A DNA stretch of 64,000 nucleotides, from the NCBI GenBank assembly GCA_017524545.1, contig JAFXVN010000027.1:22407-86406 (forward strand). Direction: 5' to 3'. The position numbers and the translations under genes are program-made. Below, in pieces: positions 1 through 8,042 of this stretch (position 1 is its first letter; each line of letters begins with the position of its first letter). Below the pieces are notes generated by a model. The model was not told the DNA's origin, did not search any database, and worked only from the letters and a program-made list of their open reading frames with translations. This DNA is from Bacteroidaceae bacterium. Its GTDB lineage: Bacteria > Bacteroidota > Bacteroidia > Bacteroidales > Bacteroidaceae.

Positions 1-1818
1 AAGAACCAGGGCGTGGTGGCGGTCTTTCAGAGAGAACGCTTCGACCAGTACAGCAACTTTGCCCGCATCGGCGAGGGCAGTTTGGGAGGCAAGGGACGCG
101 GCCTCGCCTTCATCGACCACCTATTGGGACGGCACACCGACCTCAACGAGCGGGAGGGCGTCACCGTCCGCATCCCCAAGACCGTCGTGCTCTGTACAGA
201 CATCTTCGACGAGTTCATGGACACCAACGACCTCTACCAGACGGCGCTCAGCAGCATCCCCGACGAAGAGATACTCCAGCACTTCCTTCGCGCCCGACTT
301 CCCATGCGGCTCGTCGGCGACATGGAAGCCTTCCTCGATGTCGTCGATGGCCCCATCGCAATCCGCTCCAGCAGCCTTCTCGAGGACTCGCACTACCAGC
401 CGTTCGCCGGTGTCTATAGCACCTACATGATTCCTGCGGCGCACGACCGCTACGAACGCCTCTCCATGCTCTCGGAAGCAATTAAGGCCGTCTATGCCAG
501 TGTCTTCTACCAGAGCAGCAAGGACTACATGACAGCCACCAGCAACGTCATCGACCAGGAGAAGATGGCCGTCATCCTGCAAGAGGTGGTGGGCGAGGAG
601 CACAACGGCAGGTTCTACCCCGTCATCAGCGGTGTGGCTCGCAGCATCAACTACTATCCCATCGGCGACGAGAAAGCCGAGGAGGGAACCGTCTCTTTGG
701 CAATGGGACTTGGCAAGTACATCGTCGATGGCGGCACGAGCCTTCGCGTCTGCCCCGCCCACCCGCATCAGGTCTTGCAGATGAGCGAGATGGAGATTGC
801 CCTTCGCGACACGCAGACGCACTTCCTGGCCTTGAGAGCCCAAAGCTCGGAGGAGGCCGGAAGCATGAGCGTCGATGATGGCTTCAACCTCATCAAAGTG
901 CCTGTTCGCGAAGCGGAGAAAGACGGTACCCTGCAATGGATATGCTCTACCTACGACCCCTTCGACCAATGCATCTACGACGGCTTCTACGAAGGACGTA
1001 ACCGCAAAATCATCTCCTTTGCCGGTGTCCTGCAGAACGACATCTTCCCCTTGGCAGAGCTGATGCGTAAAGCCCTGCAATACGGTCAGGACGAGATGAA
1101 GCGGCCTGTCGAGATAGAGTTTGCCGTCAATCTTCATGCCGACCGCACCGGCGAGTTCTGCCTCCTGCAGATACGTCCGATGGTCGATAACCGTATGGAG
1201 CTCGATGAAGACCTCACCGCTGTTCCCGACGAGGACTGCCTCTTGCGCTCGCACAGTGCCATCGGCCACGGCATCTACACCGACATCCAGGACATCGTCT
1301 ATGTCAAGACTGACGGCTACTCGCCCAGCAACAATCCAGCGATAGCCGAGGAGATAGAGCGCATCAACCGCACATTCCTGGAAGACCCCTCTAAATCTCC
1401 CCTTAAAGGGGAGACTTCCGGTGCAGCGTGCCCCCTCCCTTTAAGGGAGGGCTGGGGTGGGTCCTCTTATTTGCTCATCGGCCCCGGGCGATGGGGCAGC
1501 AGCGACCCCTGGCTGGGCATTCCCGTCAAGTGGCCGCAAATCAGTGCCGCGCAGGTCATCGTGGAGGCAGGACTCGACAGCTTCCAGGTTGACCCGAGCC
1601 AAGGCACCCACTTCTTCCAGAACCTCACCTCCCTTGGCGTCTGCTACCTGACCATCAACGCCTTCCGTGGCGACGGCATCTACCGACAGGAAGTCCTCGC
1701 AGGGCTGCCCGCCGTCCAGGAGACAGAGCACGTCCGCCACGTCCGCTTGCCCCAGCCCCTCACCATCAAAGTCGATGGCAGCAAGAAGGAAGCGGTGGTT
1801 TGTTCAATTCAAAATTGA
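1..1818 (+). CDS. PEP/pyruvate-binding domain protein (5'-partial)
   Basis: The frame is open from the first base, so the gene begins upstream and about 605 codons are visible. The 'GEGSLGGKGRGLAFI' and 'IRSSSLLEDSHYQPFAGVYSTY' stretches are those of the PEP synthase/PPDK N-terminal nucleotide-binding fold. 'IGPGRWGSSDPWLGIPVKW' is a signature of the large Bacteroidetes PEP/pyruvate-binding proteins, where a signalling domain usually precedes this part. Those family members go almost directly from the 'INRxFLE' helix to 'YxLIGPGRWG'. Here about 27 extra residues (from codon 462, 'DPSKSPLKGETS...GWGGS') are encoded by a palindromic repeat at 1384-1463. The last residues and the stop codon fall inside an AT-rich repeat (1803-1836). 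The substrate is unknown. Family assignment is firm, exact role is not. Confidence 0.8.
   Translation, partial: KNQGVVAVFQRERFDQYSNFARIGEGSLGGKGRGLAFIDHLLGRHTDLNEREGVTVRIPKTVVLCTDIFDEFMDTNDLYQTALSSIPDEEILQHFLRARLPMRLVGDMEAFLDVVDGPIAIRSSSLLEDSHYQPFAGVYSTYMIPAAHDRYERLSMLSEAIKAVYASVFYQSSKDYMTATSNVIDQEKMAVILQEVVGEEHNGRFYPVISGVARSINYYPIGDEKAEEGTVSLAMGLGKYIVDGGTSLRVCPAHPHQVLQMSEMEIALRDTQTHFLALRAQSSEEAGSMSVDDGFNLIKVPVREAEKDGTLQWICSTYDPFDQCIYDGFYEGRNRKIISFAGVLQNDIFPLAELMRKALQYGQDEMKRPVEIEFAVNLHADRTGEFCLLQIRPMVDNRMELDEDLTAVPDEDCLLRSHSAIGHGIYTDIQDIVYVKTDGYSPSNNPAIAEEIERINRTFLEDPSKSPLKGETSGAACPLPLREGWGGSSYLLIGPGRWGSSDPWLGIPVKWPQISAAQVIVEAGLDSFQVDPSQGTHFFQNLTSLGVCYLTINAFRGDGIYRQEVLAGLPAVQETEHVRHVRLPQPLTIKVDGSKKEAVVCSIQN
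1384..1463 (+). repeat. Composite palindromic element, in-frame insertion (copy a)
   Basis: It is bounded by GACCC and GGGTC. It contains two palindromic cores, CTCCCCTTAAAGGGGAG and CCCTCCCTTTAAGGGAGGG, in inverted order with GC-rich tails. The first 36 nt are identical to the coding-strand start of the copy in the MFS gene (59977-60053). It is read through in frame without a stop. Confidence 0.85.
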
Positions 1819-1836
1819 TAAATTCAAAATTCAAAG
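1803..1836. repeat. AT-rich heptamer array
   Basis: Near-heptamer units related to CAAAATT (one unit of 8). The array supplies the last codons and TGA stop of the upstream gene and ends just before the probable TTG start at 1840. Confidence 0.6.
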
Positions 1837-1839
1837 GCA

Positions 1840-2640
1840 TTGGAAGCGACCCAACAAATAATCCGGCAAGACGGCAATCTCTTTGCTGATGTCTGTACTA
1901 TTATTGAAGCAGGCAGAACAAAGGCTTACGCCTCTGTCAACGCCACAATGATAGAGACTTACTGGAACATTGGAAAGAGAATCGTGGAAGAAGAACAGCA
2001 AGGAAAAGAAAGAGCCAAGTATGGAGAACACGTGTTGGAGGGCTTGTCCTCTGAACTGACCACCAGATATGGCAAAGGGTTCTCAGCACGTTATCTTCGC
2101 TCGTTCCGTAAGTTCTATCTCATACTTCCCGACTATGAGATTTGGAAATCGCGATTTCCGAATCTGACGTGGACACATATTTTCTATTGTTTGAGAGCTG
2201 ACAGCGACGTTGCCACGCGATGGTATCTTGAAATGACCTCGCAGGAGATGTGGAGCGTGCGCACACTTAGCCGCAACATCGGTACGCAATACTTCGAGCG
2301 ACACTTCCGGCAACCGCAGCTTCCCATGAAAGAGGAACATCCCGACAAGTTGGAGATGCTCAAAAGTCCCATCATTGCCGAGTTCTTAGGATTCAAGCAA
2401 GACAACAGCTTTTCCGAGCAGGAATTTGAGACAGCCATCATCAACCACCTGCAAGATTTCATCATGGAGTTAGGACGCGGCTTTGCTTTCATGGCCCGTC
2501 AGCAACTCTTCCAAGCCAAGTACATGCCCTACCTGCCTACTGAAGAGGAGCTGCGACGCGAGATAGAGCAGCAAAAAGAGCTTTTCCTGCTGCAACAGAA
2601 GGAAGCAGCCGTGCAGGCTTCAATAACAGATAAACAATAA
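1840..2640 (+). CDS. YhcG/DUF1016-family protein with internal deletion of the nuclease core
   Basis: The 266-aa product carries the N-terminal DUF1016 (YhcG) helical domain: 'YWNIGKRIVEEEQQGKERAKYG', 'GFSARYLRSFRKFY', 'LTWTHIFYCLRADSD' and 'MWSVRTLSRNIG'. It then enters the C-terminal PD-(D/E)XK domain ('FLGFKQDNSFSEQEFETAIINHLQDFIMELGRGFAFMARQQ' begins it). Full-length relatives are about 340-370 aa and continue there with the catalytic strands ('DFYxDLLFYHR...LVxIELK'). Here the reading jumps directly to the family's last motif ('LFQAKYMPYLPTEEELRREI'). About 90-100 residues holding the active site therefore appear to be missing in frame. The start is a TTG right behind an AT-rich repeat, with no clear ribosome-binding site. 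The protein is probably catalytically dead and may retain only the N-terminal binding domain. Confidence 0.75.
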   Translation: MEATQQIIRQDGNLFADVCTIIEAGRTKAYASVNATMIETYWNIGKRIVEEEQQGKERAKYGEHVLEGLSSELTTRYGKGFSARYLRSFRKFYLILPDYEIWKSRFPNLTWTHIFYCLRADSDVATRWYLEMTSQEMWSVRTLSRNIGTQYFERHFRQPQLPMKEEHPDKLEMLKSPIIAEFLGFKQDNSFSEQEFETAIINHLQDFIMELGRGFAFMARQQLFQAKYMPYLPTEEELRREIEQQKELFLLQQKEAAVQASITDKQ

Positions 2641-2654
2641 CCTATAACCATTTC

Positions 2655-4058
2655 ATGGAATTCTTCAACACATTAAGCGACTGGCTTTGGACCTACGTCG
2701 TCATCACGATGCTTGTGGGTTGTGCCCTCTACTTCACCTGGAACTTGAAAGCGGTGCAGTTCATGATGCTACCCACGATGCTCAAGAACCTGTTCCGTCC
2801 AAGCGACCAACCCATAGAGAGCATCGGTAGGCACAAAATCTCCTCTTTCCAGGCCTTTGCCATCAGTCTAAGCAGCCGAGTCGGTACAGGAAACCTTGCG
2901 GGCGTGGCGAGCGCCATCTTCGTGGGAGGCCCCGGTGCTGTGTTCTGGATGTGGGTGATGGCTCTGCTTGGAGCTGCCACCGCCTTCATGGAAGCAACCC
3001 TTGCCCAGCTCTTCAAGCGTCACGGTAAGGACAGCTTCTATGGCGGGCCAGCCTACTACATGAAGTATGGCCTGAAGCAGCCCTGGATGGGCATTCTCTT
3101 CGCTTTCCTTATTATATATGGTTTCGGCCTTGCCAACCAGCTTGTGCAGAGCAACACCCTTTGCGACGCGCTCAGCAGCACCTTCCACATACCCATGCAT
3201 TATGTGGCTGGCGGACTGGCCCTGATGACGCTTGCCATCATCTTCGGCGGCATCCAGCGCATAGCCCGCTTCTGTGCGATGGTCGTGCCCTTCATGGCTT
3301 TCGGTTACATCCTGCTGGCGCTCTATATCCTCGTCGTGAACGTCACCCAGATTCCTACCATGCTGAGCCTCATCGTCCGTAGTGCCTTCGGGTGGGAGCA
3401 GGCTGCAGGCGGAGCTGTCGGAATCGCCATTATGCAGGGCGTGAAGCGCGGCCTGTTCTCGAACGAAGCAGGCGAGGGCAGTGCCCCTAATGCCGCTGCA
3501 ACAGCCACGATTGCCCATCCCGTCACCCAAGGACTTCTGCAGAGCCTCGGGGTTTTCACCGACACGCTCGTCATCTGCACCTGCACCGCCTTCATCATCC
3601 TGTTGAGCGGACTCTATGACCAGGGCACCGACGGCATCATCCTCACAGGCCATGCGATGGAGCACCATCTCGGAAGCTTCGGCGGCTGGTTCTTGATGGC
3701 GGCCATCTTCCTGTTTGCCTACTCCACCATCATTGCCAACTATTTCTATGGCGAGACTAACATCCGCTACATCACGGGCAAGTCCTGGGCGGTGACGCTG
3801 TTCCGCCTCCTGAGCGGCGTGATGGTGCTTTTAGGCGGCTTTATGACCTTACAGCAAGCTTGGGGCATCGTGGATCTTGCCATGGCACTGATGACCATCA
3901 CCAACCTCATCGCCGTTCTTCTGTTGAGCCGCTATGCTTTCCGCCTCCTGAAGGACTTCAAGGAGCAGAAGAAGCAGGGAAAAGAGCCTGTCTTCAACCC
4001 CGACCTCTTCCCCGAAGCAGACCTTGAAGGCTGGAGAGAGGCGCCGAAGAACAAATAA
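2655..4058 (+). CDS. AGCS-family sodium:alanine/glycine symporter
   Basis: A 467-aa integral membrane protein of the alanine or glycine:cation symporter (AGCS/AlsT) family, predicted to import small neutral amino acids with Na+. Recognisable stretches are 'SSFQAFAISLSSRVGTGNLAGVASAIFVGGPGAVFWMW', 'KDSFYGGPAYYMKYGL', 'RGLFSNEAGEGSAPNAAA' and 'LQSLGVFTDTLVICTCTAFIILLSG', in the family order. There are about ten to eleven hydrophobic segments. Length matches the family. It begins 14 nt after the DUF1016 gene, but the two functions give no reason to link them. Confidence 0.9.
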   Translation: MEFFNTLSDWLWTYVVITMLVGCALYFTWNLKAVQFMMLPTMLKNLFRPSDQPIESIGRHKISSFQAFAISLSSRVGTGNLAGVASAIFVGGPGAVFWMWVMALLGAATAFMEATLAQLFKRHGKDSFYGGPAYYMKYGLKQPWMGILFAFLIIYGFGLANQLVQSNTLCDALSSTFHIPMHYVAGGLALMTLAIIFGGIQRIARFCAMVVPFMAFGYILLALYILVVNVTQIPTMLSLIVRSAFGWEQAAGGAVGIAIMQGVKRGLFSNEAGEGSAPNAAATATIAHPVTQGLLQSLGVFTDTLVICTCTAFIILLSGLYDQGTDGIILTGHAMEHHLGSFGGWFLMAAIFLFAYSTIIANYFYGETNIRYITGKSWAVTLFRLLSGVMVLLGGFMTLQQAWGIVDLAMALMTITNLIAVLLLSRYAFRLLKDFKEQKKQGKEPVFNPDLFPEADLEGWREAPKNK

Positions 4059-4068
4059 TCCTGCTTTC

Positions 4069-4101
4069 TTGCGATGGATTCGCCTTTTTTTTGTAATTTT
4101 G
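4069..4101 (+). promoter_or_regulatory. Probable promoter of ftsY
   Basis: A -7 box TAATTTTG at 4094-4101 matches the Bacteroidetes TAnnTTTG consensus. A TTG at 4069-4071 lies at slightly long -33 spacing (22 nt). The ftsY ATG follows 27 nt downstream. Confidence 0.55.
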
Positions 4102-4128
4102 CACACGAAACAACTAAGCATATCAGAC

Positions 4129-5082
4129 ATGGGATTCTTTAATTTCTTTACCAAGGAGAAGAAGGAGACACTCGACCAAGGGCTCGAGAAGACGAAGCAG
4201 AGCTTCTTCGGGAAGCTGACGAGAGCCGTTGCCGGCAAATCGAAGGTGGACGATGAGGTGCTCGACAATCTGGAGGAAGTGCTTGTGACGAGCGATGTGG
4301 GTGTGGAGACGACACTCAACATCATCAAGCGCATAGAGGCGCGGGTGGCACGAGACAAGTATGTGACAACCAGCGAGCTCAACAACATCCTGCGCGACGA
4401 GATTGCAACGCTGCTTACAGAAAACAACACCGACGACACCGAGGGCTTCCAGATTCCCACGGACAAGCGGCCGTACGTCATCCTCGTGGTGGGTGTGAAC
4501 GGCGTTGGCAAGACAACAACCATCGGCAAACTCGCCTACCAGTTCAAGCAGGCAGGGCTGAAGGTCGTGCTTGGCGCGGCCGACACGTTCCGCGCTGCCG
4601 CTGTGGAGCAGATATGCATCTGGGGCGAGAGAATTGGGGTGCCTGTCGTGAAGCAGAAGATGGGTAGCGACCCGGCCAGCGTGGCTTTCGATACGCTGAA
4701 CAGCGCCATTGCCAACGGTGCGGACGTAGTGCTCATCGACACCGCCGGCCGCCTGCACAACAAGAAAGGTCTGATGGACGAGCTTTCAAAAATCAAGCGC
4801 GTGATGCAGAAGCTCATGCCCGATGCCCCGCACGACGTGATGCTGGTGCTGGACGGCAGTACCGGCCAGAACGCCTTCGAGCAGGCCAAGCAGTTCACTT
4901 CCGCAACCGAAGTCACCAGTATGGCAATCACGAAGCTCGACGGCAGTGCAAAGGGCGGCGTGGTGATTGGCATCAGCGACCAGTTCAAGATTCCTGTGCG
5001 CTACATCGGCCTGGGCGAACGCGCCGAAGACCTCCAGCCCTTCAACCGCAGGGAGTTCGTGGACTCGCTGTTCAAGAATTAA
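4129..5082 (+). CDS. ftsY: Signal recognition particle receptor FtsY
   Basis: The 317-aa SRP-receptor GTPase docks SRP-ribosome complexes at the membrane and SecYEG (secY is also in this window). The ATG at 4129 is chosen because it begins 'MGFFNFFTKEKKETLDQGLEKTK', a normal short-A-domain FtsY start, and lies behind a promoter; the upstream extension would run back over the previous gene's end. The helical N domain is followed by the G domain: P-loop 'GVNGVGKTTTIGKL' near residue 122, 'DTFRAAAVEQ', 'DTAGRLHNKKGLMDEL', 'TKLDGSAKGG' and the terminal 'YIGLGERAEDLQPF'. The charged A domain is very short, as usual in Bacteroidetes. Confidence 0.97.
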   Translation: MGFFNFFTKEKKETLDQGLEKTKQSFFGKLTRAVAGKSKVDDEVLDNLEEVLVTSDVGVETTLNIIKRIEARVARDKYVTTSELNNILRDEIATLLTENNTDDTEGFQIPTDKRPYVILVVGVNGVGKTTTIGKLAYQFKQAGLKVVLGAADTFRAAAVEQICIWGERIGVPVVKQKMGSDPASVAFDTLNSAIANGADVVLIDTAGRLHNKKGLMDELSKIKRVMQKLMPDAPHDVMLVLDGSTGQNAFEQAKQFTSATEVTSMAITKLDGSAKGGVVIGISDQFKIPVRYIGLGERAEDLQPFNRREFVDSLFKN

Positions 5083-5118
5083 AAGGTAAAAAAGTAAAAA
5101 GCTTGCTACCGCCTAAAC

Positions 5119-5150
5119 TTTTGAATTTATAAATTTTGAATTTTGAATTG
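5119..5150. repeat. AT-rich heptamer array at the rimO start
   Basis: Units of TTTTGAA and variants such as TTTATAA. The only plausible start codon of rimO, TTG at 5143, lies inside the last unit. Confidence 0.6.
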
Positions 5151-6450
5151 TCGTGGCACGATAGACCTCATCACCCTCGGTTGCAGCAAGAACCTTGTTG
5201 ACAGCGAGAAGCTCATCCGTCAGTTAGAGCTGAACGGCTATGAGGTGACGCACGATGCCGAGGAGCCTCAGGGTGAGATTGCTATTGTGAACACTTGCGG
5301 TTTCATCGGCGACGCGAAGGAGGAAAGCATCAACATGATTCTGGAGCTTGCGCGGCGCAAACAGCAGGGCAAGCTTCGGCAGCTTATCGTCATGGGCTGT
5401 CTCTCGCAACGCTATTTCGAGGAGCTGAAGGTGGAGCTGCCCGAAGTGGACCGCTTCTATGGCAAGTTCGATTGGGAACAGATTGTCGCCGACCTTGGGG
5501 GTGTCTATCGCAAGGAAGCCGCAAACGACCGCCGGCTCACGACACCCTCTCACTATGCCTATCTGAAGATAAGCGAGGGCTGCAACCGCCATTGTGCCTA
5601 TTGCGCCATCCCCATCATCACGGGCAGGCAGAAGAGCCGCAGCATCGAAGACATTGTGACAGAAGTGGAGAGCTTGGTGACAAAGGGTGTCAAGGAGTTT
5701 CAGGTCATTGCCCAGGAGCTGACGGGCTATGGCACCGACCTCTACGGCAGGCAGATGATAGCACCGCTCATCGACCGCATTGCCCAGGTGCCTGGTGTGG
5801 AATGGATAAGGCTTCACTATGCCTACCCGACAAACTTCCCGATGGAACTCTTGCAAGTGATGAGGCATCGCGACAATGTCTGCAAGTACCTCGACATTGC
5901 CTTGCAGCACATCAGCGACAATCAGCTCTCCGCCATGCGCCGACACATCACACGCCAGCAGACCTACGACCTCATCGAGACCATCCGTCGCGAAGTGTCT
6001 GGCATACACCTCCGCACTACGCTCATGGTGGGTTTCCCCGGTGAGACGGATGAGGACTTCCAGGAGTTGCTTGATTTCGTCCGATGGGCGAAGTTCGAGC
6101 GCATGGGAGCCTTTGCCTATAGCGAGGAAGAGGGGACATACGCAGCAGAACACTACACGGACGATGTTCCCGACGAGGTGAAGCAGGCACGTCTCAGCAA
6201 ACTCATGCGCGTGCAGCAGCAAATCAGTGCCGACGTGCAGGAGAGCAAGGTGGGGCAGGAGCTGCAGGTCATCATCGATCGCGAGGAAGGCGACTACTTC
6301 ATCGGCCGCACCGAATACGATTCGCCCGAAGTGGACCCCGAGGTGCTCATCAAGAAAAGCCCTTCCCCGAGGAGAGGGGAAAGCCTCCGTCCAGGCATGT
6401 TCGTGCGGACAACGATAGAAAGTGCCGACGACTTCGACCTCTATGGTTAA
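5143..6450 (+). CDS. rimO: Ribosomal protein S12 methylthiotransferase RimO
   Basis: The 435-aa radical-SAM enzyme adds a methylthio group to a conserved Asp of S12. It has the UPF0004 N-terminal domain ('IDLITLGCSKNLVDSEKL', 'INTCGFIGDAKEESI'-like stretch and 'VMGCLSQRY', giving three cluster-binding Cys), the radical-SAM motif 'CNRHCAYC' near residues 147-154, and a C-terminal TRAM domain ending 'SADDFDLYG'. The start is TTG in an AT-rich array; relatives start with ATG one or two codons earlier. A small palindrome (6358-6386) is read in frame as 'SPSPRRGES' inside the TRAM domain, where relatives have a shorter loop. The substrate protein S12 is encoded by rpsL at 21875. Confidence 0.95.
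   Translation: MNCRGTIDLITLGCSKNLVDSEKLIRQLELNGYEVTHDAEEPQGEIAIVNTCGFIGDAKEESINMILELARRKQQGKLRQLIVMGCLSQRYFEELKVELPEVDRFYGKFDWEQIVADLGGVYRKEAANDRRLTTPSHYAYLKISEGCNRHCAYCAIPIITGRQKSRSIEDIVTEVESLVTKGVKEFQVIAQELTGYGTDLYGRQMIAPLIDRIAQVPGVEWIRLHYAYPTNFPMELLQVMRHRDNVCKYLDIALQHISDNQLSAMRRHITRQQTYDLIETIRREVSGIHLRTTLMVGFPGETDEDFQELLDFVRWAKFERMGAFAYSEEEGTYAAEHYTDDVPDEVKQARLSKLMRVQQQISADVQESKVGQELQVIIDREEGDYFIGRTEYDSPEVDPEVLIKKSPSPRRGESLRPGMFVRTTIESADDFDLYG
6358..6386 (+). repeat. Short GC-run palindrome inside rimO (copy c)
   Basis: AGCCCTTCCCC and GGGGAAAGCCT form imperfect inverted arms around a short centre. It is read in frame in the TRAM domain. Composition and tail resemble the palindromes at 1384 and 45125. 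Confidence 0.55.
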
Positions 6451-6462
6451 ATGCCTAAATAA

Positions 6463-6501
6463 TAAATTGTAAATAGTAAATCGTCAAATAGTAAATGGTA
6501 A
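6463..6501. repeat. TAAATNG heptamer array
   Basis: Consecutive units TAAATTG, TAAATAG, TAAATCG, TCAAATAG and TAAATGG, ending 1 nt before the HU ATG at 6503. It forms the whole visible leader of that gene. Confidence 0.65.
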
Positions 6502-6502
6502 G

Positions 6503-6784
6503 ATGAATAGCAAAGAATTTATCTCCAGCTTGGCGAACCGCACGGGCAAGAGCAACAAGGAAGTGTCATCGCTGGTCAGTGCCACCGTCTCCGCCATTAT
6601 CAGTGAGCTTGCGGAAGAGAACTCGGTAGCCATTTCCGGCTTCGGCACCTTCGAGGTCAAGAAAAAGCTGGAGCGGGTGCTGGTCAATCCCATCACCAAG
6701 CAGCGTATGCTCGTCCCGCCAAAAATAGTCGTCAGCTTCAAACCCAATGCTTCGCTTAAAATGAAAATGAACAGTGAAAGGTGA
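6503..6784 (+). CDS. HU-family DNA-binding protein
   Basis: The 93-aa histone-like protein has the normal HU length. It has the helical dimerisation half ('LANRTGKSNKEVSSLVSATVSAIISELAEEN'), the 'GFGTFEVKKK' turn and the beta-arm region with 'NPITKQRMLVPP'. The arm ends 'VVSFKPNASLKMKMN', as in HU/IHF proteins. A role in DNA bending is inferred from the family. It is followed 148 nt later by a second HU-domain gene, with a long stem-loop in between, so the two may be co-transcribed with attenuation. Confidence 0.9.
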   Translation: MNSKEFISSLANRTGKSNKEVSSLVSATVSAIISELAEENSVAISGFGTFEVKKKLERVLVNPITKQRMLVPPKIVVSFKPNASLKMKMNSER

Positions 6785-6805
6785 TTACATTTAATTCTAT
6801 TTATG

Positions 6806-6885
6806 ACATCTAAAAACTCGAAATAAGCAAATAAACTATGCCCTTGATGACGAGAGGTATTCGAGTCTTTCGTGTTTTTAGATGT
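6806..6885 (+). other. Long imperfect stem-loop between the two HU genes
   Basis: ACATCTAAAAAC at 6806-6817 is perfectly complementary to 6874-6885. After one mismatch, CGAAA pairs with TTTCG at 6868-6872, giving an 18-position stem with one mismatch and a 44-nt loop. It lacks a terminal T-run, so a simple intrinsic terminator is not obvious. It could be an attenuator, an mRNA processing site or a small repeat element. Confidence 0.6.
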
Positions 6886-6932
6886 AATAAAAGATAATGT
6901 TGATGAATGTAGGTTTGTTATTTAAATGAAAG

Positions 6933-8024
6933 ATGGAAAATGAAAAGATAAATCTCCAGCAGCTTGCAAAGACATTGGCTCTGGAAAAGGGCATCTCGCA
7001 GAGGAAGGCAGAAACATTTCTCCGTGAGTTCTTCGATGCCATTGTTCAAAATGTGACCATCGACAAGCATGTCAAAGTCAAGGGACTTGGCACATTCAAG
7101 CTCATCGAGGTGCTCGACCGCGAGAGCGTCGATGTCACGACCGGCGAACGCATCGTTATCCCCGGACACTCGAAGCTCTCCTTCACGGCCGATGCTTCGC
7201 TCAAGGACATGGTCAACAAGCCCTTTGCCGACTTCCAAACCGTCATCATCAACGAAGGCACAGACCTAAAAGACATGGAAGGCATTCCTGAAGAGGTGGA
7301 GCCGGAGACAGAAGCGGAGGACTATCTGCCGGAAGAAGCCGCGAGCGATAAGCAGGAAGAGACCATAGAACCAGAGCCTGTGCCAAGTCCAGAGCCTGAA
7401 CCAGAACCGGCTCCTGCGCCTGAACTAGAGCCAGAACCAACTCCAGAGCCTGAATCTGAGCCGAATCCAGAGTCGGAGGTTGCGTCTATGCCTGAGCCGG
7501 ATGAAGAATCGGAGCTGATGCTCGAGGGTGCCGATGTGGAAGACGAGATAAGCCCGTTTGCTCCGGCAAAGGTGCGAGCCATGACCACAGCGGAGAAATG
7601 TGCGCTGACGCTGGGTGTTATCCTGCTTTGCGTGCTCAGTTATTTTGCCGGCTACTATCGTATGTTCGACTCATTGAAGATTGTGCCGCACAAGAAAGAA
7701 GCCCCCAAGAAATCTCCAGCTGAAACACTCGTTGCAAAGAAGGATACGGTGGCGGTTGTTGCTGTCCAGAAGAAGGACACGGTGGCTGTCTCTCCTTCGG
7801 AAGAGCCGAAGACGGCTTTTGACCCAAGCATAAAGTATCGGATAACGGGCACACGGGGGACGTATGTTATGAAGTCGGGCGACTACCTCGCCAAAATTGC
7901 TTTGGAGGAGTATGGCGACAAGGACTTCGCCCGTTATATCATCGCCCACAATAAGTTCCCTAACCCCGACAATGTGCCTGTAGGCCAGGAAGTCAAGCTG
8001 CCCGAACTCGAGGAGGTGAAGTAG
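6933..8024 (+). CDS. HU-domain / LysM membrane-anchored fusion protein
   Basis: The 363-aa protein has three parts. Residues 1-95 form an HU/IHF-like domain ('GISQRKAETFLREFFDAIVQNV', 'KGLGTFKLIEV', 'HSKLSFTADASLKDMVNKPF'). Residues about 110-205 are a Pro/Glu-rich acidic linker with many PEPEPE-like units. A single membrane segment follows ('CALTLGVILLCVLSYFAGYY', near residues 212-235). The C-terminus has a LysM-type module ('YVMKSGDYLAKIALEEYGDKDFARYIIAHN...VPVGQEVKLP'). By topology the HU part would be cytoplasmic and the LysM part periplasmic, so the protein could tether the nucleoid to the cell wall; this is inference. A possible -7 box TAGGTTTG lies at 6910-6917. Confidence 0.85.
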   Translation: MENEKINLQQLAKTLALEKGISQRKAETFLREFFDAIVQNVTIDKHVKVKGLGTFKLIEVLDRESVDVTTGERIVIPGHSKLSFTADASLKDMVNKPFADFQTVIINEGTDLKDMEGIPEEVEPETEAEDYLPEEAASDKQEETIEPEPVPSPEPEPEPAPAPELEPEPTPEPESEPNPESEVASMPEPDEESELMLEGADVEDEISPFAPAKVRAMTTAEKCALTLGVILLCVLSYFAGYYRMFDSLKIVPHKKEAPKKSPAETLVAKKDTVAVVAVQKKDTVAVSPSEEPKTAFDPSIKYRITGTRGTYVMKSGDYLAKIALEEYGDKDFARYIIAHNKFPNPDNVPVGQEVKLPELEEVK

Positions 8025-8042
8025 AAACGGCTCGTCCCTCTC

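Noticed and set aside
4024-4128. Upstream extension of ftsY
   Set aside because: It overlaps the symporter's end and spans the promoter; the ATG at 4129 gives the normal FtsY start.
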